Part shown: positions 43,742-53,775 of the stretch, piece after piece
Position numbering within the stretch: position 1 is the stretch's first letter
How the letters are laid out: each line of letters opens with the position of its first letter
Source of the DNA: Hymenopellis radicata
Lineage: Eukaryota; Basidiomycota; Agaricomycetes; Agaricales; Physalacriaceae
Direction: 5' to 3'
Assembly: GCA_015501595.1 (NCBI GenBank)
Contig: JADNRX010000366.1
Coordinates: 1 to 53,775 of the forward strand
Length of the DNA: 53,775 nucleotides
Notes under the pieces: generated by a model
Databases searched by the model: none
What the model saw: only the letters and a program-made list of their open reading frames with translations
What the model was told of the DNA's origin: nothing
Made by a program: the position numbers and the translations under genes

Positions 43742-43938
43742 TGACCTAGTCGCACTCGGGCAACCTAGCCTTCCGACGCTTCTCAAGCAAGCGCTGGCTT
43801 AGAACGTCTCGTCGCCCAATGATTCTTCAAGTCCTGTGTAAGTCTATCTATCTATCACATTGATATACTACAGATTAACGACGACAGTCTACTATAATGT
43901 CCCAGAAATGTAATGTCCCTTAATTGTCCTTTTGCAAA

Positions 43939-45640
43939 TCAAAGTATCGATAAAAATATCCCTGCGACAGCTGCCACAAGAAGCGTCCCGTTAGCCGCAA
44001 CAGACAAAGCACCATCTGTCGTCGTCGAGCAGACGCTTCCGTCCAGTTTCGATTTTGGGACGATAACCTAGTGTAACAGAACATCAGAAAGAGCAGACAC
44101 GTATTAGATCGTGGGGGATGGGCTTACCTTGGGCAATCCACTGCTTGCCGTGATAGACAAATCGCCGCTGCTCGAATCAACTGTGTACGTATTGCATGAC
44201 ACGACGTCGACGACAGTGTCGCCCTTGGAGAACAAACTGGCCGAACTGGGAATGCTCCACGATGCAGAACCTGAAGAACCCGCATTGGTCAACAGCGTCA
44301 AGAGAGGTGGCTTGGAGATTGCCAAGGTGCTCTCGTCAGACTGGCCGATGAACTTGGACTGTGACGAATCACTGAGTACGAAGACTAGCGCAGAATGATT
44401 GGCAACTTACAGCAGTACTCGTAAACTCCTTGTTGACGCTGATGGCCAATTTCCTCGCAGCATTCAACGAAGTGACGTGCTCGACAAGAGGCTGGCTAGT
44501 CTCGTATCCGCTGAACCACAGACTAAGCGAACAGCTTGGTCAATGACAATGCAGAGACATTGGACAAACTAACTGACGCCTCGCGGTTATACGAATCCTC
44601 GCCTCCCGTGTAACCCTGCTCTTGTCCATAATACAAGATGGGAATAGCATCGTTGATGAACGTCCAAGTGATGGCGTTTTTCATCAATCCTTCGTCCGTA
44701 GTATGAGACGCACTGGTCCTGATTCTCCAAGGACGAGCCAGCCGTGAAGAGTCCGTTCTTGAACGCGCCCTGTCCTGCAGTGTATTGGGCGGCCAAGTCG
44801 GACATGGAACCAGACGTGGTGTTGAAGGCCCGCGTGAGAGGATACCATGTGGGGTAATCGAGAACATTGTCGAGGACCTCTGTGGAAAGAAATGAGTTCT
44901 TGATGGACGCGATCTGAGGATATTGACCGCACGTTCAGGACCTGGAAATGTTTATAGACGCTAAATATAGAGTTCGCAAAAGGGCTTACCTCGCCAATCG
45001 TGAATACCCCGGCGGAAGAGGCGAAAGCAGGCCACAAGTCCTTGCGAACATGTTTCACGGTATCAATTCGAATACCGTCGATGCTGCATTCCTTCACCAG
45101 ATTCCCAACCCAGTCGTTGAATATTTGAGCAATGATAGAGTTCTCCGTGTCGACGTCCAGTAGAGGCATTGAAGCATCGCCAAGCCAGCACGGCTCGACG
45201 TCCGTCTGGTTGTTATAGTCGGTTATGAAGCACTCTGTGTGGAAGTACGACGATGCTGAGAGCTCTTGAGATCGTCAGCGGAGAGTTGAGGTCCTCTGCC
45301 CAGTACCTAGGAATATCCAATGAGTCGTCAATGGCGGGGTACAGTAAATACGCACCCATGATAGCAAAGCCATTCGCCGCCTCGCCGTCTGACTCTATAT
45401 TTTTGACAATAGGCGAGATCCAAGTGGCGTCAAAGCCCATGCCCTTGATATAGTCCAACTTGTCGATGATTCCTTGGTACGTGCCTCCACAGTACTTGCG
45501 GTCCTCCGAGTTACACGACGCAGAGGAGTCTTTGACATTGTTGAATCCATCCGTTACAAGCTGGCAAAATAGTGCCTGGTGTAAAAGAGGTGGTCGTAGA
45601 GGGTGGAATTGTTGATAGAGCTGCGGCCTAAGGCTATGGA
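43939..45640 (-). pseudogene. GH13 alpha-amylase pseudogene
   Basis: Recognisable blocks of a fungal (Taka-type) alpha-amylase: YCGGTYQGIIDKLDYIKGMG and ATWISPIVKN; YWAEDLNS; GIRIDTVKHV (region II with the nucleophile Asp); GVFTIGEV (region III Glu); and DEGLMKNAITWTFINDAIPI, then YYGQEQGY. The C-terminus ends in a hydrophobic tail, perhaps a GPI signal. Conserved region I (DVVxNH) is missing, because sequence jumps from the residues after YWAEDLNS directly to SSYFHTECFI. Region IV reads ENQD instead of ENHD and is followed by a frameshift. The first exon with signal peptide is absent or unrecognisable. An inactive relic is the best reading. Confidence 0.75.
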
Positions 45641-46435
45641 CAAGAAGGGACCTGGACGGACGTTCGCGGAGTGCTCTTCACGGGTGCATCTCCTCTGAGG
45701 AGCGTCTCCTCTGTGCCGGCGTGTCGTGCTGACATCTTCGCGGGCGTCTTCGTGAGAGTGCTCCTTGGCGTGCGCGAGATAAGACAACCTGCAGGGCGCT
45801 TAGTCGTTCCAGCGCAGACAGAAAACATTCGGATAAAATGGTTCTCCGAGGCACAATATTGCCAGGAATGACGACGAACGCCAATAAGTTCGAATTCCTT
45901 GAGGGTCAGACGACCGCGACATGATTGTCGGAACGGAAAGAGTCGATGACACGTGATGGTCAAGGTTCGTTTTGAACCATCACCTTGAGACGAACCTTGA
46001 AATTGAGAACTCGTTTCTGCTAGGAACGACGCGCCGTCTTACCTTTAAAACGCGACTTGCGCCGGATATCGACGTCTAGGATGCGTTCAAATCGCGACTG
46101 CCAGGAATCTCGGGAGGATGGAACTTTCAGCAGCGTGGATCTGCTCGCCGCAGAGGCTTATGACTCGGGCGAAAGGTATGTTTTGACGAGTACTTGGTGG
46201 TTCGTTTCTGACTTGTGTTTCAGCGCGGTTTCAGGCGATTTTGTGCTCATTCCGACGTGGTGTCCACCTTCCACATCAAGAGGATATTCGAGTTAGTTTA
46301 GCGACGCCTCCTCAAAACACCCACCCCCACGCGAATCCTACAGCTTCTGGACTTGGGAAGATCGGATCTTGCGATTCGAGCAGCGTCTGTTGTGTTCGCC
46401 GGACCGGCTTCCAGGAAAAAGGTGCCCATTTTCCA
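45641..46435. other. Intergenic region
   Basis: No supportable gene. It contains an 11-bp inverted repeat tcaaggttcgt/acgaaccttga around 45960-46000 and then the start of the duplicated segment. Confidence 0.4.
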
Positions 46436-46955
46436 CTGCGATTCAAGCGGAAATGTGAAGATACCAAACACGAGCGGAAAGAAAGACGGCGACACGCACA
46501 AGCCATTGCAATGGACTATGAAACTATACTTGCCCAATCTACTGGCCTGTGGTAGGTCTTTACTGTCTTATACCCTGTCTTACTCTTACATCTGTCCCAG
46601 CGTTGCCGGAAAGAGATCATCGACGAAAAGGTGTCTACTCTGACATCCTTCCCCCAATACATGGTCTTTGAACAACTTCGCCCACTTCGAAAAACACGCC
46701 CTCCCGTCTCAGTGTCGCAACTCGTGTACCACCCTTACGCGACGAATGGCCTCATAAATCCCTCAGAATCTCCCCGCACCAAACTCCTCATCATCGACCT
46801 GCACTCACCTCCATCTCCAAAGCGCCCTAGAATGCGACACAGACGTAAAAAACGGGCTTCTTGAACAATAGGAGAGTTCAAAGTGCCCAGGGCGTTCGGT
46901 CGAACGCGTTCGATAGTCATCCACTATCCATTGTTAATAGACATGGACGTACCTT
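46436..46955 (+). pseudogene. Partial copy of the 30.6-kb hypothetical gene with empty transposon site
   Basis: Homologous to 31013-31586 plus 37528-37545. The charged block (KRKCEDTKHERKERRRHAQA) and the tail exon (ending RMRHRRKKRAS, TGA at about 46861-46863) are present; the upstream exons are not. A single-base loss in the ILAQS region changes the frame before the donor. At 46922-46955 the sequence crosses the insertion point of the Tc1-like element with one TA and no insert. About 85-95 bp present at 31483-31575 are missing here. Confidence 0.75.
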
Positions 46956-47134
46956 GGGACGTTGGCAGGCTTTTTTCGTCCATGACAAGCAAATAACAAA
47001 AGCTCGAAACGGCTTGTTTTTACAGTTCCACTGTCGGAGGATTACTGTCATTCTCGCATTTGAGGTACATAATCAACTCGGAGTCCGTAGATTGGTACAA
47101 AACAGTAATGAAAATTGCAACTACACTGAGACGA

Positions 47135-49972
47135 TCAACCGGCGGTCTGCTTGAACGACTCAGTGGACCATCTCGGCAATGTCCTCTCCACGTCAGCAAT
47201 GTACTCATGGTACGTGTACGGTGCATCTCGATACATGTCCGCACAGCCAACAACCTGCTGATACTTGGCCACATTTGCCACCGTGATACTCTTGTAAACC
47301 TCGGGCGCAATCCCATACACATCGATGAAGTACACGGCTCGCCCAGGATGGTGCAGTCTTTCTGCTTGGGGAAGGTCTACTATGTTCTTCTTGGAGCCGA
47401 ATTGATGCCACATGAGAATCGTCGGCTGCTCCGTGTTGAGTTCCGGATACGCGTCATAAGGGTCGCTATGAGGCGGTGTCGCATCAGCCGCCTCATTCTT
47501 CCAATTGGCCATGATCTGCGACATCGCCCCCTCCTCGACGACCCATTCCGAAGGCTCCTTCGAGGAATCTACAAACAGCATTGGAATAAGGATGTCAATC
47601 AGCTGTTGGCTCTGAGCACCGACTATGCCCATGCCGCGTAGAAATGCCTTCCGAACGTTGGCCGCCGTAATGAGATTGAGCTCCGATAGGCGGACAAAAT
47701 GGGTCAAGCGGACGACGGCGCTTGCGAATGCAGCTCCGAGAGTGGGGCCATTGGGCTGCTTGAAAGGTGTGATGCTGATGACACGTTTATAAACGTCGTC
47801 GGGAAACAACGCCTTCAAAAAGTCCAAGACGTGTACCCAAGAATGGTACATAGTGGGTACGCGAGCGCGCATAGCGGCGTCGTAGGCGTTGATCATGAGG
47901 GTGCATCCAACAATTTCGCCACTTTCACCGGGATCGAGAAGCTCCTCGTTGGTGAATTGCAACAAACAATCGATAGTGTTGAATCCAGGAGTCGCCATCA
48001 TACGCGCCGCGGCCTCGACGAGAAATGGCTCGCTCGGAGATCCACTGAGAATAAATGTGCGATGGGTCGGAACAACATATGCAACTTGTAAGTGACGAGC
48101 AACGAGGTTGGACGCCATGGTCGTTGTAGAGCTCTGGAGAGGCCGGAAATGAAGAAGGATTCGTCGTGCAAGCAGAGCGAAAGCGGTTTGCTTGCCCATC
48201 AGGTCATTGACGGCAAACGGTCGTTTTGCGTGCGCAAGCTTCTCCTGTGCAAGGCTGAGAGCGCGATCATCAGCTAACCCGGCATTCATCAAAGCTTGAT
48301 CAAAGCACCAAATCTGCAGAAAGATGATTAAGAAAGGGATCTCGTGAGGGGTCACAGAGCTCACAGGGGACGACCGAATGAGCCAAGAAAATCCAAAGTC
48401 GAGATTTCCGAGACTGTCCAGCTTCTGTCCTGCTCAACAAACACATCAAATGGGACGCATGTCAATGCTCCAGCGAGCATCAGGGAACTCATATGCTTCG
48501 AAGAAATCTGGCCAACAGTCGGAGTGACATTATTTAATTCTGAATTCGTCGAGAGGAAGATGCATGTGAAATGCATGTTTTGTTTCCATCCCGAGTAAAC
48601 TGCCTTCATGTCGGCCATAACACTACAGAAAATATCCAAAAGAGACTCAAGCATAGAAGCACCATGCTGCGCCATCACATGTGCCTCATCTAGTGCGAGA
48701 ACCAGGGGTGGAGGGTAGGCGGGCTGCTGGGTGAGGTGATGACGTCGCGTCTGTTCGAAAAACTTCTCTGCGCTGCGGCGAAGACTGTCCCATGTAACCT
48801 GTCCACCTGTATACCGGATTAAAGCATAGAATCCCACTGTCGTTAATGGCACAAACAGGTCTCCTTCGGTTTAGCACGGTTGCGATATCGCTCGATGAAT
48901 CCTGCCTCGGTAACCTTTTGCATATCATCAGAAACGGGTTCCAAGAAGATATCACAGACACCCGAGGACTCACGCGAGAGCTCTTGATGATGTTGTCTAG
49001 GAGTTCACTCCTACGAGCCTCAAGGCACTGTGCAAGTTGGGGAGGAGTGAAGGCACCCTCCGTGACGACGATGGAAAGAACATCGAAAAGTGCACAGAGA
49101 AACGCAGCATAGCGCAGCCGCCAATGTTCTTGTGGTGTAATGTCATCCTTGGATGCAGGTTCCATCACTTGCAGATATGTCCGCACATCACAGTCAGGTT
49201 CTGGGTATGCTACAAAAGATCAGCTTCTTCACCGAGCAGGCCTACGATCGCCGCTGACAGTAGTTTCCTGGTGAATCTTCTTCTCTGAGGTTCAGCATTA
49301 GAACAAAAAAGTGCTGCCCCAGCTCTACCATGAGTCGCGACTTTCCGGTTCCGGATGATTGGACGAATGGAATAGCATTGGCGTACAAATTCGTGTCGCC
49401 AATAACTTGTTCGATAGCCTTCTGAACAGTGGTAGAGTCACCTATATAGGTGCCTGCGAAAGCGTCGAGAATCGCTTCAGGGAGACGACATGGATCAGTA
49501 TCGATTCTGACTGTGGAAGAGTCACTGACCGGTTCCTAAGAAAGTTTTCAACAGATATGAGAACGGATACGCAGCAACATTACTCACGACCACCGTCAGC
49601 AGCAGGTAGTGAAGGGACCGGCTTTTGCTTTGCTATTGACCATATCTTGGTCACTCCTAAGCGCAATGCAACGCGAGTCTCACCTGCAAGGCAACGCCGC
49701 AGTACTTCGCGCGCGGCCTTGTCGTAGTTACGCGACTTAACGTGATCCCGGAGGTCATTCATATGCAACGCTTCAATGGTAGTCAAAAAGGAACTGATGT
49801 CGACAGTGCGGTCCGGGACTGCGCCAGCCAGTTCGAGAAGCACGAGGTCGAGCATGTGGTCGTCGCCGTTCAGCGCGTTGTCGATACCAGTACCGAACAT
49901 GCGAATTATGTGATAGTAGGGCGCGTTAGGATCTGGAGCGTTGTTAGGATCGTCGATGTCCATACTATCCAT
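47135..49972 (-). CDS. Large P-loop ATPase of a basidiomycete-expanded family (crinkler-like annotation possible)
   Basis: Several exons from MDSMDIDDPNNAPDPNAPYY at 49972 to the stop at 47135. The ATPase core has FVQSSGTGKSRLMVELG (Walker A, first Gly replaced by Gln), YPEPDCDVRTYLQ, LVLALDEAHVM (Walker B) and the sensor-like IFLSTNSELN. The C-terminal ~400 residues (after the intron near 48330) continue in one frame without a domain I recognise. Architecture recalls fungal STAND-like or crinkler-type ATPase families, but I cannot assign it firmly. Single-base deficits near 48862, near 48975 and at two splice junctions (~49600, ~48335) break the frame; the rest is coherent. Its 5' flank duplicates that of the NLR at 43.2 kb. 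Inferred role: intracellular NTP-driven sensor; unproven. Confidence 0.6.
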
Positions 49973-50089
49973 GATGGAAGTGTGCAGAAGGAGAACGTCA
50001 CAAGTGTGTCACACCAGTGCGTGACTGTTCAGCTGGGCGCACACTTTCTGCACACTTTGCAGCTCGGTCTCATGTGTGTGGTAAGAGGG

Positions 50090-50495
50090 AGAGCAGTACG
50101 TGGGAAGACACATGCCGAGCATGTCCATCATCGGCGCTTTGATCTCGCCATCTATAACGCGTCTTCAATCTTATCTGGCGCGTCGTGCATCCGACCCATC
50201 TCCCGCTACCGTCGACAGAATAACCACCACGAACCCGGCGTGGTATTATGTTGTGTATGCAGGATAAGAGCTCAGCGTGACAGCGTCTGCCTCGGACGCG
50301 CTTGCCGCCCTCGTAGGAGGAAGACACTGCTCGCCCAAGTAGGAGGTCAAAATCGCGATTATGCTCCACCTCATCAGAACCAGTACACGCTCTAACTCGT
50401 CTGGATTTCGTGAGGGGGTGCAGGCAACTTTTCAGAACAATAAAATCCGAGACGGATTGTCACATCGCGCAGAGGGTATCACGGGTCTGTCATTA
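50090..50495. repeat. Duplicated 5'-flank segment (copy 2, upstream of the ATPase gene)
   Basis: Direct copy of 43213-43741 with short indels; ends abruptly where the derlin fragment begins. Confidence 0.8.
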
Positions 50496-50497
50496 GT

Positions 50498-50761
50498 GCG
50501 TTGGCATTTGTGCCGATATATGTATGGTCGAGAAGACATCCCTGATCGGTTTGGTGACCATTGGCGCGCCGTACTTGCCTTATGCCCTCATTTACTGATA
50601 AATGGCGAATGGAGGGCGGCTCAGGCGGATCTGATGGGTTGCGCTGTAGGACACGTCGCATGATTCGTTCGCGATGTCTGGGCACGAGAGATGGTTGGCG
50701 GAAATTCGGTGCTCACTCATCCACCAGTGGCGCTTCAGAGGCTATTAGGAGATGCTTGAGT
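50498..50761 (+). pseudogene. Derlin 3'-fragment pseudogene
   Basis: Starts gcgttggcatttgtgcc and follows the derlin gene from 5149 to its stop codon and a little beyond. It carries an internal deletion near 50540 and another near 50590, plus a TGA where the gene has TGG (HVA-W). The stop context (ggagatgcttgagtaagt) is retained. No upstream half is present, so it cannot encode a derlin. Confidence 0.9.
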
Positions 50762-51533
50762 AAGTTGTGGTGATCTTATGGTGGTCGTTAACTCACCAAG
50801 CTTAGCTCTACATATGATGTTCTACTATCGAAATCATTGTATCAGGATGTCGCTGTTTTGGTTCAGCAATGCATATCAATTGGTCGATATTCTCCCCGTC
50901 CGTTCATGGTGGCCAGGCGATTCACTTCATCATCCCATGCGCGAGGACATCCTAGCCATTTGAGACTTATCGTACCCCAGTGAAATGTCAACTGCTGTCG
51001 GCGCCCAAGGTCGTAGAGGACCGCGTCGACAATATACGGGCGGGCCATTCCCGAAAGTTCTGTACGGCGAGGACGTTCTCAATCAACATTCCAGCCTATG
51101 TACTATGCCGACAATTTTCATCTCTACCAGCGGGATGAATGATCGAGTCTGAATGGTGCTTTCCTCATCTCGATGAGTGAAGATCGAGGTATGCAATGTC
51201 TGTGCAGAGTTCATCTCGTTGTGTGAGGGTGAAGTGAGAAAACAAAGCATCAAGCATTGGTTGGCTAGAGGGGATAGGACTTGGTGCAGTCTTTCCATCA
51301 AGTCCGCGACTCTCCGAAGGTGTTAACTCGCCTTCAAGAAACCACTCTCATTTTCAACTACCTCTAACCAGTACTAGTCTTGTAATCCACTTTTCGCTTC
51401 AGCCTAATTGATGGTCTAAATCTAATGGTCTTGTCTCAACACGTCAAAGGAAGATGTCAGTGAAGTGAAGTAATCTGATACGCTGTTAGTTGACGCTCGC
51501 CTTTAGATACAGAAGCAGGTGCTCACCTTATCA
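50762..51533. other. Interval between the two duplicated fragments
   Basis: A 61-codon minus frame (50863-51048: ARPYIVDAVLYDLGRRQQLT, then FHWGTISLKWLGCPRAWDDE) looks like part of a real protein but has no recognised family or exons around it. Otherwise nothing seen. Confidence 0.35.
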
Positions 51534-53775
51534 TCATTCAATCTCCTCGTAGCCCAACGACAAACCTCTGACCAGCTTGCCCATTGGCGTCAAAGTATAA
51601 CCCTGTCCTCTTCGCCGCGTCGCCAAAAGCTCCTGCAACAACGCCAGTGGACTGACTACAAACGGGCAAATCTCCATACCACCACCGCGATCCTCCGCTT
51701 CACAACCCATCTCGCTCACGAGCGACATGCTTGTCTTCTGCGCTACAATACCAAGGAAAGCCGAGACTGCTTTGAAGTCGGCATAAGAAGTTGGATAAAG
51801 TTGCCGGCGAAGATGTTGAGTTGAGGAATGAATGCCTTGAACGACAGTGGCGAAGGGTTCGGGACGCAATAGAACGTGAGACTGTCGAAGACTTGCATAC
51901 TCCGCGTGATGCGGGGCGAGTAGATATGGAGCCGCACGACTGAGTCGGTCCGAAGGACAGGCATCAATTCGTTCGCCTCGAATTGCTGATGACCACCACA
52001 ACGGGCGGCGGTCCGGTTGCGCAGAGAAGCCATTGCACGTCCTTCAAGAACTCTACACTGCCTTTATCGAAAGTATTCATCCCCTTGACGGTGACTGCGT
52101 AGTCCCGAGTGACCAAAAGTTGGGATGGAAGAAATCGTTTGAATGATTGGAGCTGTGGGGGAGCGAAGACATCACCCGGCAGGGTGATAAGAATGCGGAT
52201 GACGAGAAGGGAATACGACCTGTTCTCACAAACTCTTTAACATCGTCGTGAAGTCGGTGCTTTGCGGAAGATACCGGTGGAGGTCTCTCGACCTGGCGTT
52301 CCACCTCCATCTCGTGATCAACCTCTCTCTCCTGTTCTTCGTCTACGTTTTGAGGCGCAGACGAAAGAACCCCGAGTCGCTGGAGGTGCGAGTAGATTTC
52401 GAGGTCATTCTGAATCGTACTTTCTGCTTGAGACATAGATTGGGAATCACCGTACATCTCCAGCAGCGGACGCGCTTCAGGCTGCAACCAGACGTCCCGC
52501 AGTTGCTGGATATCTTCTGGGGTCGGTGCGGCTGGTAGGGCATCCAAACAGGTTCTTTCTCTGCTTGAAATCGATCCCTGTCGCGCCCATTGAGGAGCAT
52601 GATGCTCGATGTCGGCACATGTCTCCAGCATCGTCCACTGAACAATGTCAGCGACAGTAATCGAGTCTACTGTGCATGTCTTCTTGATCAAGATGTCGAT
52701 GTCAGGCTGAGCAAAGAAATGAAGGGATTGGCCCCGCCGAGTTGGCGCATTCGCATGCATCCTGTTAACCGGACATAAGACGTGCAGAAAATAGATAAAT
52801 CATGATGTATGTACTAACCTTGAACTAATCTGTCCTTCGTAACTTCCTCCCGAGCGTCACTGCAGCTTTCCAATGAAGAGGGAGCTTCAAATCCGTTCCT
52901 CTCGTATGAGCATCATCGAGGTAGACAAGACATTGGGGAGGTGCTGCCTGTACGGCGAAGAGTTGAGCAACTCCTTCGTTCCATCGCGTCTGAGTACCAT
53001 TAGTTCGTCCGTTTTGCTGAAGAAAAACCACCGCTTCAACATCACTTCGCTTCGACAACCACCGTTTCGCTACACCTTGATTGCTCAAATCAAGCATCTG
53101 AGCGCCAATGTCAAGAAGCACGCGAATCGCCCGATACGGTTCAGTGGCCAGCATGTCCACAAACGCCGTTCCGGATAAGCTCTTCCCTGTATCGCTGTCG
53201 CGAGTACAAGTGTACTGGGAATTCTCCGGCTGAAGAAGGTATGTAAGAACCATGGCGTTCGTTCCAGCTGATTAACGGGATCGACCTGTGAGATAGAAGT
53301 GGGGAGGAGATACTCGTTGTCCTTCGTCCCGCTGAATCCAGTGGTGACATGAGGTTTCCTTTCACCAAGATCCCAAGCGGAACGTGGGCAGCTTGTCCGG
53401 GAATTGCTTCGCCGCCTTGGGAAGACAACATCGGAAAGATAGAAGTCGATGACGGCGTGGCAGTAACGGAAAAGCGACACGATCCTGGCGTGTTGCTCGG
53501 CGTCATTGAGATTGATAGCACCCACTTCATTTAGACCCTCGCGTTCGCTGGGAGGGATGGCAGCGATCCACGTTTCGTACAAACCGACGGATTACTGTCA
53601 AGGAACAGCTGGTGCAAACAAGCATCGACCTCAGCGGTCGTCAATCCGGTATAATAATAAGCCAGGCAGGTCAAGATAATGGCGATGTCTGGGTGACCAA
53701 ACTCGGCGCGAGGAGATGGGACATCTTTGGCTCGGTATGGCACGGCTAAGAGCGTGCGTGACGGGTCAAGGCCAT
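51534..53775 (-). pseudogene. Partial inverted copy of the DUF3638/DUF3645 gene (runs off the window)
   Basis: Corresponds to 14325-16536 of the large gene, from the DUF3645 region (YRAKDVPSPRAEFGHPDIAI) to the C-terminus (GQGYTLTPMGKLVRGLSLGY, EEIE, TGA). The same final intron is kept at about 52762-52815. Relative to the first copy it has single-base losses at ~53577 (VLYET), ~53410 (AAA to AA), ~53270 (GG to G) and ~52127 (CC to C), and further changes near 51740, so its frame is broken at least four times. It may be a decayed duplicate or an intact paralogue with run-length errors; the upstream part is outside the window. Confidence 0.85.

Overview
The window is nuclear DNA of a filamentous basidiomycete, most likely an Agaricomycete. 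The evidence is dense GT-AG introns of about 45-57 nt (plus one GC-AG intron), several micro-exons, a fungal phytochrome hybrid kinase, basidiomycete-type NACHT-WD40 and ATPase genes, a giant DUF3638/DUF3645 protein, and DNA transposons of the Tc1/mariner and hAT types. No prokaryotic or viral features were seen.

Layout. 0-1.5 kb: a PWWP-domain gene cut by the window edge. 1.6-3.7 kb: gene-poor, with an interrupted tRNA-like sequence, a split tRNA-Leu(CAG) and two MITEs. 4.8-16.5 kb: a derlin gene, then a nine-exon gene for a ~3,087-residue DUF3638/DUF3645 protein. 17.8-31.4 kb: a housekeeping block with an SDR oxidoreductase, phytochrome, nucleoside hydrolase, membrane-anchored histidine acid phosphatase, Iwr1 and a divergent unknown gene. 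31.6-37.5 kb: a 5.9-kb Tc1/mariner-like transposon carrying a transposase and an oppositely oriented second gene, with a 2.3-kb hAT-type element nested in an intron of the second gene and a 244-bp MITE in one of its exons. 37.8 kb: a decayed mitochondrial uS12 copy. 38.4-43.2 kb: an NLR (4-helix N-domain, NACHT, 15 near-identical WD40 repeats). 43.9-45.6 kb: an alpha-amylase pseudogene. 46.4-47 kb: a partial copy of the 31-kb unknown gene that preserves the empty site of the Tc1-like element. 47.1-50 kb: a large P-loop ATPase gene whose 5' flank duplicates that of the NLR. 50.5-53.8 kb: broken partial copies of derlin and of the 3' end of the DUF3638 gene, so the right third is largely built from pieces of the left part.

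A recurring feature is that several otherwise coherent multi-exon genes (DUF3638 gene, phytochrome, nucleoside hydrolase, NLR, ATPase) are broken by single-base length differences, mostly in short mononucleotide runs. With those allowed for, summed exon lengths become exact multiples of three in the four genes where I could total them. This looks more like consensus run-length error than decay, and it affects how every 'pseudogene' here should be read.

Functionally the window mixes core cell biology (ERAD, Pol II import, nucleoside salvage), light sensing (phytochrome) and a right half of fast-evolving sensor/ATPase genes among mobile elements. All names come from reading motifs by eye; no database search was possible.
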